Below, one piece after another: positions 6,849 to 12,061 of a stretch of DNA of 12,061 nucleotides (the first letter of the stretch is position 1; the number at the start of each line of letters is the position of its first letter). A program made the position numbers and the translations under genes. The notes under the pieces are model-generated. The model was not told the DNA's origin and made no database searches. It saw nothing but the letters and a program-made list of their open reading frames with translations. The DNA is from Phascolarctobacterium sp. (GTDB lineage Bacteria; Bacillota; Negativicutes; Acidaminococcales; Acidaminococcaceae): positions 1 to 12,061 of the forward strand of contig JAEDNJ010000028.1 in NCBI GenBank assembly GCA_016302525.1. The letters run 5' to 3'.

Positions 6849-7508
6849 TTACTTATGATAATTACCTCCCTTGCCCTCTGCTAAATCAACCAGCAGTCTC
6901 GTAAAATTAGTTTTTGTAATGCGCCCTACCAGCTCATAATCTCGCCTGCCATTGTTCACCGGCTTTACAACAGGCAAGCAGTCGATTTCATTATCAATGA
7001 GCTTTCTTGCAGCAGAAGCAGCAGAATCATCTGGCTCTGCTACAATCATCTTCGAAAGTGGTGTCATGACCATCACAACTGGCAAGGTGCGCAGGTCGTT
7101 ATTATTAATAGCAGCCTTTAATAAATCCTTACGCGAAACTACACCAGCCAGCAGCCCCTTCTCGTCTAAAATCATGACAGAGCCAACATCCTCTAAAAAC
7201 ATAGTGATGACAGCCTCGTAAGCCATCTTATCGGATTTTATGGCTACAGGCACCGATTGTAAATCGCTTACCTTAATGCCGCTGATTTCCTCCATCAGCA
7301 TGCCCAGGGTATTTTTGCCCGTATAAAAGTAGCCAACCTTAGGACGAGCATCTAAAATGCCGCCCATAACAAGAATCGCCAAATCACTGCGCAGAGCAGC
7401 TCGTGTAACACTCAAGCGTTCTGCAATATTTTCACCTGTAATGGGACCCTCAAGGCGCACTATCTCAGCAATTCGCTTTTGTCTAGAACTTAAAGCTATG
7501 ATACTCAC
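6849..7508 (-). CDS. ccpN: CcpN-type transcriptional regulator (HTH plus two CBS domains)
   Basis: A 219-residue protein. The N-terminal winged HTH (about 1-65) contains RQKRIAEIVRLEGPITGENIAE and LSVTRAALRSDLAILVMGG, then ARPKVGYFYTG. This is close to Bacillus CcpN/YqzB, a repressor of gluconeogenic genes. Two CBS domains follow at about 78-135 and 145-205 (ending LVGRITKTNFTRLLVDL) and probably bind an adenine nucleotide. The start is GTG 7508, supported by the match of the N-terminus to CcpN. The Shine-Dalgarno sequence is poor: AGAGGG almost touches the start, which implies low translation. The stop (6851-6849) is 7 nt before the ppsR GTG, so the two genes are probably translationally coupled. 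I see no convincing -35/-10 pair upstream. Confidence 0.9.
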   Translation of the reverse strand: MSIIALSSRQKRIAEIVRLEGPITGENIAERLSVTRAALRSDLAILVMGGILDARPKVGYFYTGKNTLGMLMEEISGIKVSDLQSVPVAIKSDKMAYEAVITMFLEDVGSVMILDEKGLLAGVVSRKDLLKAAINNNDLRTLPVVMVMTPLSKMIVAEPDDSAASAARKLIDNEIDCLPVVKPVNNGRRDYELVGRITKTNFTRLLVDLAEGKGGNYHK

Positions 7509-7731
7509 ACCCTCTCTTTCAAGCTACCACCAGCATTCTTCTGCCTACTATAGTCCATAATAACAAAAAAATTATAATTAGATAAGCATTAATAAATTTA
7601 TAGTACCAAACGCTATAATTTTCTCCCGTATAGTATATACTATTTAACGATAAAATGCTAGTACCTAGTCATAATTATTTTTTAGAATGGGTGAGGTTTT
7701 GTAATTAATTGGTGGGTGAATGTAACCTATC
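7509..7731 (-). promoter_or_regulatory. Upstream region of ccpN with clustered TATAG/CTATA dyads
   Basis: This AT-rich non-coding stretch holds three dyads built on the same core: ACTATAGT (7547-7554), TTATAG-N9-CTATAA (7598-7603 with 7613-7618), and the perfect 14-bp palindrome ATAGTATATACTAT (7630-7643). CTAG-N3-CTAG lies at 7658-7668. TGGGTGA occurs twice, at 7688-7694 and 7713-7719. The promoter of the downstream operon must be here, but I cannot place it: TATAAT-like hexamers exist without a good -35. The 7630 palindrome resembles the Bacillus CcpN box only partly. Confidence 0.4.
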
Positions 7732-7762
7732 AAAAAAATAGGACCTGGTTTCCCAAGTCCTA
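7732..7762 (-). terminator. Terminator of the glyQ-glyS-nrdR operon
   Basis: TAGGACCTGG (7739-7748) and CCAAGTCCTA (7753-7762) form a 10-bp stem with one wobble. Read on the minus strand it has a GAAA tetraloop and is followed by seven T (7738-7732). It lies about 86 nt past the nrdR stop. The stretch 7763-7848 between them shows nothing else. Confidence 0.93.
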
Positions 7763-7848
7763 AATGGTCATAACATTTGTGTGTTTAATATTAAGTTTTT
7801 TAGCCTTATTACTAGACTAAGTATCTGAACGCTTTATACTCCCGTCCC

Positions 7849-8304
7849 TTATTCATCATACATGATACGCTCCAGCTCCGCCATAAAGCTTTTAGTATCC
7901 TTGAATTGCTTATAAACAGAGACGAAGCGCACATAGGCAATCTGGTCTGCCTTGCACAGATATTTCATAACCAGCTCGCCTATTTGGGTACTTTCGGCCT
8001 CATCACCGTAGGCAGCACGTAAATCGCGTTCAATGTTGTCTACAATAGATTTAATCTTATCGTTTGTTACAGGGCGCTTTTCACAGGCCTTAAGGAGGCC
8101 ACGCATCAGCTTAGTCGGGTCAAAGAGCTCACGGCTGCCATCCTTCTTGTGCACAATCAGGGGAGCCTCCTCGTATTTTTCGTAGGTGGTAAAGCGTTTA
8201 CCACATTTAGGGCACTCACGGCGCCTACGAATAGTAGTGTTCTCTTCGATGGTGCGACTGTCAATAACACGACTGTCTATGTGGTTGCAGAAGGGACATT
8301 TCAT
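7849..8304 (-). CDS. nrdR: Transcriptional repressor NrdR (ribonucleotide reductase regulator)
   Basis: A 151-residue protein, the usual length. NrdR represses ribonucleotide reductase operons by sensing ATP/dATP. The zinc ribbon cysteines are C3, C6, C31 and C34 (MKCPFC and CPKCGKRFTT). An ATP-cone spans about residues 49-139 (LIVHKKDGSRELFDPTKLMRGLLKACEKRPV onward in segments). The start is ATG 8304, with AAGGAGG 8 nt upstream. That ribosome binding site overlaps the glyS stop codon, since the two genes are only 13 nt apart, so nrdR is in the glyQS transcript. No nrd gene or NrdR box is visible in the window. Confidence 0.97.
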   Translation of the reverse strand: MKCPFCNHIDSRVIDSRTIEENTTIRRRRECPKCGKRFTTYEKYEEAPLIVHKKDGSRELFDPTKLMRGLLKACEKRPVTNDKIKSIVDNIERDLRAAYGDEAESTQIGELVMKYLCKADQIAYVRFVSVYKQFKDTKSFMAELERIMYDE

Positions 8305-8317
8305 AATGTCACCCTCC

Positions 8318-10510
8318 TTACATAACGATGCAGCTTAAATCACCAACACCGTGGGTAATATCCTTTACAGCAGAAAGCAGAGCCAGACGATTGTTCTTAA
8401 CATTTTCGTCCTTGTCCATAACCATAACATCCTCAAAGAAGCTGTTAATCGGAGCAACCAGTTTCACAGCCTCAGCCAAAACAGCCGCATAATCATACTT
8501 AGCCACAGCTAAAATCACTGCATTGCTAGAAGCAACTACAGCATCATGCAGGTCTTTTTCTACCGGCTTTTGGAACAGGTTAACATTAATTGCGGTTTCT
8601 GTCTCAATCTTCTTGCAGAGGTTAGCAACACGGGTAGCAGCTTGAATTAGCTCCGGAGCCTCTGCACTCTTTACGAATTCGTTCAGAGCCATTGCACGAG
8701 CGTACAAATCTGCAATATCGTCATTGCGTTTATCTGCTAAAACAGCATCTACAACATCATAGCGAATGCCTTGGTCAATGAGGAGGTTCTTTAAGCGCAG
8801 GTTGATAAACTCAACGATTTGCGGAATCAGCTTGCCCAGCTTTTCAGAGGGAACATTCAGCATATAAAGAATCCCTCCTACAGCCTTCACCAGGCTGAAA
8901 TGATAACCAGCATCAATAATGATGTTTATAACACCCAGCGCCTGACGGCGCAGTGCATACGGGTCCTGAGAGCCAGTAGGAGCTAAACCACGGCTAAAGG
9001 TTGCAGCAATGTTGTCCAGCTTATCAGCAATACCAACAATACGGCCAATATTGCCCTGGGGCAGAATGTCGCCGGCAAAACGAGGCAGATAATGCTCGAA
9101 GATACCAGTTGCCACCTCAGCAGCTTCGCCGTCCAGCTTAGCATATTCGCGGCCCATAACGCCCTGCAGCTCAGTAAATTCTACAACCATACCTGTAACC
9201 AGGTCACACTTGCACAGGAGAGCAGCGCGCTCCAAGTTCTCGGCATCAACACGAGCGCCAGTTTCAAAGGCCAGCATTTTAACCTCTTTTACCAGACGGT
9301 TGCTCTTATCGTTCATATTGCCCAGACCCTCTTGGAAGGAAACAGTTTTCAGCTTTTCTAAACGATCAGCCAAAGGAGCCTTGCGGTCCTCTTTAAAGAA
9401 GAACTCTGCATCCGCTAAACGAGCACGCAGTACACGTTCATTGCCATGAGCAACGGTTTCTAAGAATTCCTTGCCACCATTACGTACAGTGATGAATTTG
9501 TTCAGCAAGGAGCCGTCCTCTTTTACCACTGGAAAATAACGTTGATGCTCACGCATAGGAGTGATAACACATTCCTTGGGCAGAGCTAAGTATTTTTCTT
9601 CAAACTTGCCGCACAGAGCAGTGGGCCACTCAACTAGGAAGTTTACTTCCTCAAGCAGGTCCTCTTTAATTTCTGCATGACCGCCCTCAGCAATAGCTAA
9701 ATCAATAACCTGTTGACGGATTAATTCCTTACGAGCAACCTGGTCAACCATAACAAAGTTGAATTCCAGAGTCTTTTCATAAGCATCTGCATTAGGAATC
9801 TCGATAACATTATAGGTTTCTTCGATAGCAGACATAGCTACGCCCTTAGCCTTGCTTACAGCCCCACTAACGATATCCTTTAAGCCACTTAAGAGAGAAG
9901 GACTATTTTCTACATGCTCCTTAGCAGCCTCAAAGGTTTCCTTAGCGCTTCTGCGCAGGAAGCGATGACCACGAGAGAATTTGCCAGATTTTACGCCATT
10001 AACCTCAACAGGAATAACCTTACTGCCAAAGAGAGCTACCAGCCAACGAATGGGACGGATGAATTTAAAGTCATGGTCAGCCCAACGCATATTGTTGGGG
10101 AAGGTGAGGCTCTTAAGGATGTCGTCTAAAAGGCCAGGCAGCAGATCCTCAACCTTTTGACCAGCTAAGTGTTTTACAGCATAGATATAGTTGTCGCGAA
10201 TAACGAGGTCCTTCACATCTACACCTTGACCACGAGCAAAGCCCATAGCAGCCTTGGTGGGCTCGCCATTTTTGAAGGCAATTTGTGCGGAGGGTCCCTT
10301 TGCCTCTACGGTAGAGTCAGGCTGAGCCTCTGCTACGCCGCTAGCGATAAAGGTCATGCGGCGAGGAGTGCCTAAAACTCTAACCTCTGCATAGGGAATA
10401 CGCAGCTCGTCCATTTTCTTTTCTGCTAAGCCCTTCAGCTGGTTCAGCAGACCAGACATATGGTTCGCAGGGATTTCTTCAGTACCAATTTCAAACAGTA
10501 ATTTTTCCAT
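8318..10510 (-). CDS. glyS: Glycyl-tRNA synthetase beta subunit
   Basis: A 730-residue beta subunit of the alpha2-beta2 GlyRS. It carries the tRNA-binding parts needed for charging tRNA-Gly. The N-terminus LLFEIGTEEIPA (4-15) and the B3/B4-like region with LGTPRRM (46-52) are typical. The HD-related region includes KCDLVTGMVVEFTELQGVMG (434-453), ADKLDNI (495-501) and PTGSQDPYALRR (511-522). A DALR-type anticodon-binding domain occupies the C-terminus, about 620-715. The ATG overlaps the glyQ stop by 1 nt (TAATG), so the two are translationally coupled and made in step. The protein is longer than the usual roughly 690 residues because of an apparent insertion at about 188-236, after GHRFL and before the conserved FVMVDQ segment. 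Confidence 0.97.
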   Translation of the reverse strand: MEKLLFEIGTEEIPANHMSGLLNQLKGLAEKKMDELRIPYAEVRVLGTPRRMTFIASGVAEAQPDSTVEAKGPSAQIAFKNGEPTKAAMGFARGQGVDVKDLVIRDNYIYAVKHLAGQKVEDLLPGLLDDILKSLTFPNNMRWADHDFKFIRPIRWLVALFGSKVIPVEVNGVKSGKFSRGHRFLRRSAKETFEAAKEHVENSPSLLSGLKDIVSGAVSKAKGVAMSAIEETYNVIEIPNADAYEKTLEFNFVMVDQVARKELIRQQVIDLAIAEGGHAEIKEDLLEEVNFLVEWPTALCGKFEEKYLALPKECVITPMREHQRYFPVVKEDGSLLNKFITVRNGGKEFLETVAHGNERVLRARLADAEFFFKEDRKAPLADRLEKLKTVSFQEGLGNMNDKSNRLVKEVKMLAFETGARVDAENLERAALLCKCDLVTGMVVEFTELQGVMGREYAKLDGEAAEVATGIFEHYLPRFAGDILPQGNIGRIVGIADKLDNIAATFSRGLAPTGSQDPYALRRQALGVINIIIDAGYHFSLVKAVGGILYMLNVPSEKLGKLIPQIVEFINLRLKNLLIDQGIRYDVVDAVLADKRNDDIADLYARAMALNEFVKSAEAPELIQAATRVANLCKKIETETAINVNLFQKPVEKDLHDAVVASSNAVILAVAKYDYAAVLAEAVKLVAPINSFFEDVMVMDKDENVKNNRLALLSAVKDITHGVGDLSCIVM

Positions 10511-11391
10511 TATTCGTTCTCCCCTTTCTTCAGCAGTGGGAAGCCTAATTCCTCACGTTGTTTTACATAAGCAGCGGCACAGATACGAGCTAAAGCACGC
10601 ACACGGCCGATATAAGCAGTACGCTCGTTAACAGAAATTGCTCCACGAGAATCCAACAGGTTAAAGGTGTGAGAGCATTTTAAAACATAGTCATAAGCAG
10701 GGCGAATGTAGCCTAATTCTATAACACGCTTTGCCTCTGCTTCATATTTATTGAATAGGTCAAAGAGTAAATCGGTGTCAGCAACCTCAAAGTTATAGTA
10801 GGATTGCTCAACCTCATTAGTATGGAAAACATCACCATAGGTAACATCGCCTACCCATTGCACATCATAAACATTCTCTACGCCTTGGATGTACATTGCC
10901 AAACGCTCTAAGCCGTAGGTAATTTCTACAGCAACGGGCTTAACATCAATAGAGCCAACCTGTTGGAAGTAGGTGAATTGAGTAATTTCCATACCATCCA
11001 GCCAAACCTCCCAGCCTAAGCCCCAAGCACCTAAGGTCGGAGATTCCCAGTTATCCTCTACAAAGCGAATATCATGCTCCTCTTGACGAATACCCAGAGC
11101 AGCCAGGGATTCCAGATAAAGCTCCTGAATATTTTCCGGAGAGGGTTTAATGATTACCTGGAATTGATGATGTTGGAACAGACGATTCGGGTTGTCGCCA
11201 TAACGACCATCTGCCGGGCGGCGAGAAGGCTCTACATAAGCCACGCGCCAGGGCTCAGGACCTAAAACCCTCAAGAAGGTGGAGGGGTTCATGGTGCCAG
11301 CACCCTTTTCTACATCGTAGGGTTGAGCCATAATGCATTGTTGGCCAGCCCAATATTTTTGCAGTGTTAAAATGATTGTTTGAAAATCCAC
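10510..11391 (-). CDS. glyQ: Glycyl-tRNA synthetase alpha subunit
   Basis: A 293-residue class II catalytic subunit that activates glycine with ATP. The N-terminal segment [19 protein letters not shown] (22-40), the motif 2 region [17 protein letters not shown] (54-70) with FQHHQFQVI (72-80), and motif 3 [14 protein letters not shown] (157-170) are all intact. The start is GTG 11391, with AGGAGG (11399-11404) exactly 7 nt upstream. It is the first gene of glyQ-glyS-nrdR and is controlled by the T-box leader upstream. About 110 nt of extra untranslated sequence lies between the T-box terminator and the start codon. The recO-glyQ-glyS order is common in Firmicutes. Confidence 0.98.
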   Translation of the reverse strand: MDFQTIILTLQKYWAGQQCIMAQPYDVEKGAGTMNPSTFLRVLGPEPWRVAYVEPSRRPADGRYGDNPNRLFQHHQFQVIIKPSPENIQELYLESLAALGIRQEEHDIRFVEDNWESPTLGAWGLGWEVWLDGMEITQFTYFQQVGSIDVKPVAVEITYGLERLAMYIQGVENVYDVQWVGDVTYGDVFHTNEVEQSYYNFEVADTDLLFDLFNKYEAEAKRVIELGYIRPAYDYVLKCSHTFNLLDSRGAISVNERTAYIGRVRALARICAAAYVKQREELGFPLLKKGENE

Positions 11392-11420
11392 TTTTCTGCC
11401 TCCTACAATAAAATTATCCA

Positions 11421-11489
11421 GTAAAGGCTTGACTATGACGACATCTGCACCTAGATATTTACCAGCACAAACACGCTAGCGGCCTTTAC
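11421..11489. repeat. Long-range inverted repeat in the glyQ untranslated region
   Basis: GTAAAGGC (11421-11428) is repeated inverted as GCCTTTAC (11482-11489), with 53 nt between the arms. It lies downstream of the T-box terminator and just upstream of the glyQ ribosome binding site, so it would be present only in read-through mRNA. It may be a second structured element or chance. Confidence 0.3.
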
Positions 11490-11510
11490 CTATTCTGTTA
11501 CAAGTGAAAT

Positions 11511-11544
11511 AAAAAAGCCCCTGTAACATGAATATGTTACAGGG
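11511..11544 (-). terminator. Regulated intrinsic terminator of the glycine T-box
   Basis: CCCTGTAACAT (11519-11529) and ATGTTACAGGG (11534-11544) form an 11-bp stem with a 4-nt loop. On the minus strand it is followed by six T (11516-11511). Its 5' arm overlaps the antiterminator pairing partner of the T-box. Confidence 0.95.
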
Positions 11545-11701
11545 ACGAAGTTTCTTCGCGGTTCCACCCTGCTTGATTTTAGTAATGCTAAAATCCGCCT
11601 CAATAGTATTTACTTAAGCTCCAAAGCGCCCTTCATCTCTAGTATCGGCTTGCACCCTCCCGACTCGCTGCTGGTGAGACTACTCCTCTTCTTCATAGCA
11701 T
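11511..11701 (-). promoter_or_regulatory. Glycine T-box leader of glyQ-glyS-nrdR
   Basis: A tRNA-sensing riboswitch that lets transcription continue when uncharged tRNA-Gly pairs with it. The canonical T-box AGGGTGGAACCGCG is at 11570-11557 on the minus strand. Its TGGA bulge complements a UCCA 3' end, matching the U73 discriminator of glycine tRNA. An 8-bp stem III (11575-11582 with 11588-11595) lies just upstream. Stem I contains GGAGTAG and, in its specifier loop side, GGC at 11630-11628 followed by a purine, which fits a Gly codon. The leader is compact, with no sign of stem II, as known for glycine T-boxes. The antiterminator helix uses CCCT at the start of the terminator, so the two folds exclude each other. 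Confidence 0.95.
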
Positions 11702-11707
11702 AGAAAT

Positions 11708-11736
11708 AGTATATAGAAAATACCTGCTTTTGTCAA
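11708..11736 (-). promoter_or_regulatory. Promoter of the glyQ-glyS-nrdR operon
   Basis: On the minus strand, TTGACA (11736-11731) and TATACT (11713-11708) are separated by 17 nt. The start near 11701 places the whole T-box in the transcript. The -35 box overlaps the recO TGA stop (11735-11733). Confidence 0.92.
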
Positions 11737-12061
11737 TAAGTTTTTGTCCCCAGCTGAGCCAAAAACTGCAGGCTTTTGAGCTCCTTATCTGTTTGAAAAA
11801 GTATAAATCTAAAGAGCATTTTTTCCAGCTCCATCAAGGCTATACCCTTGATAGTAAAGCTCTCCGGCTGCTCCATATTTAGAAACAGCAGAGAACGCCA
11901 CAGCTCCCTTGTGCCGCTGCCGCAGTGGTCATAGCCGTTATCTGGATGCTTACCGTGACAGCTGAGACATACATTACCACCCTGCAAAGCATTGAACCAG
12001 GCCTCTACCTCCTGCTCTAGAACCCTGCCGCATTGCACGCAGGTCTCTGTTTGCGGGGCAA
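11733..12061 (-). CDS. recO: DNA repair protein RecO, C-terminal part (cut by window edge)
   Basis: The minus-strand frame is open from the window edge to TGA at 11735-11733, giving 108 residues of the 3' end. RecO helps load RecA on SSB-coated DNA and anneals strands in the RecFOR pathway. The visible part holds the RecO zinc-binding pattern, CVQC followed about 25 residues later by CLSC (TCVQCGRVLE... GGNVCLSC). The C-terminal helical region with FLNMEQPESF and a final LGTKTY follows. The N-terminal OB fold lies outside the window. The frame is read through to the edge: an internal GTG at 12038 is not a start, since it falls inside the first CxxC. recO next to glyQS is a common Firmicute order. 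Confidence 0.9.
   Translation of the reverse strand, partial: APQTETCVQCGRVLEQEVEAWFNALQGGNVCLSCHGKHPDNGYDHCGSGTRELWRSLLFLNMEQPESFTIKGIALMELEKMLFRFILFQTDKELKSLQFLAQLGTKTY

Noticed and set aside
7630..7643. The 14-bp palindrome ATAGTATATACTAT as an NrdR box, since nrdR is nearby
   Set aside because: NrdR boxes follow CACWATATATWGTG-like arms and come in pairs upstream of nrd genes. Here the arms read ATAGT/ACTAT, and the downstream gene is ccpN, not an nrd operon.
7681..7725. Direct repeat TGGGTGA (two copies, 25 bp apart) as part of an array
   Set aside because: There are only two 7-bp copies with no further copy or symmetry, which may well be chance.

Overview
The window reads as ordinary chromosomal housekeeping DNA from a low-to-moderate GC Bacillota (Firmicutes). 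The signs are a two-subunit glycyl-tRNA synthetase under a glycine T-box leader, a CcpN-type regulator next to a pyruvate,phosphate dikinase regulatory protein, SepF, strong GGAGG ribosome binding sites, frequent GTG starts, and vegetative promoters very close to the TTGACA-17-TATAAT consensus. My impression is Negativicutes or a neighbouring clostridial lineage, but that is inference and no marker here proves it. All genes except ilvA lie on the minus strand. I see no mobile element, CRISPR array, tRNA or rRNA.

Layout, left to right. (1) 1-1423: start of the nusA operon on the minus strand, with promoter, a leader hairpin, rimP and then nusA, which is cut by the window edge. (2) 1461-2995: divergent ilvA (threonine ammonia-lyase) on the plus strand. 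It has a consensus promoter, a leader of about 190 nt able to form competing hairpins, and a terminator region that ends in a bidirectional hairpin. (3) 3003-3309: a 75-residue XRE-type regulator with its own promoter. (4) 3324-3846: an orphan, short sepF with its own promoter and terminator. (5) 3855-5976: typA/bipA as a single-gene unit with a perfect consensus promoter. (6) 5978-7508: a two-gene unit, ccpN-like regulator followed by ppsR (PDRP). (7) 7732-11736: promoter, glycine T-box leader, glyQ, glyS and nrdR, ended by a strong terminator. (8) 11733-12061: the C-terminal end of recO, whose stop codon overlaps the -35 box of the glyQ promoter.

Functionally the genes cover ribosome and transcription maturation (rimP, nusA, typA), isoleucine precursor synthesis (ilvA), division (sepF), control of the PEP/pyruvate node (ccpN, ppsR), glycine charging (glyQS), dNTP homeostasis (nrdR) and repair (recO). 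The points most worth a second look are regulatory. They are: nrdR placed under a glycine-sensing T-box; ppsR, whose well-spaced ribosome binding site points to a non-canonical AUA/AUC start; a cluster of TATAG/CTATA dyads upstream of ccpN; an apparent insertion of about 45 residues in GlyS; and structured leaders ahead of rimP and ilvA. I did not find a clearly new biological system.
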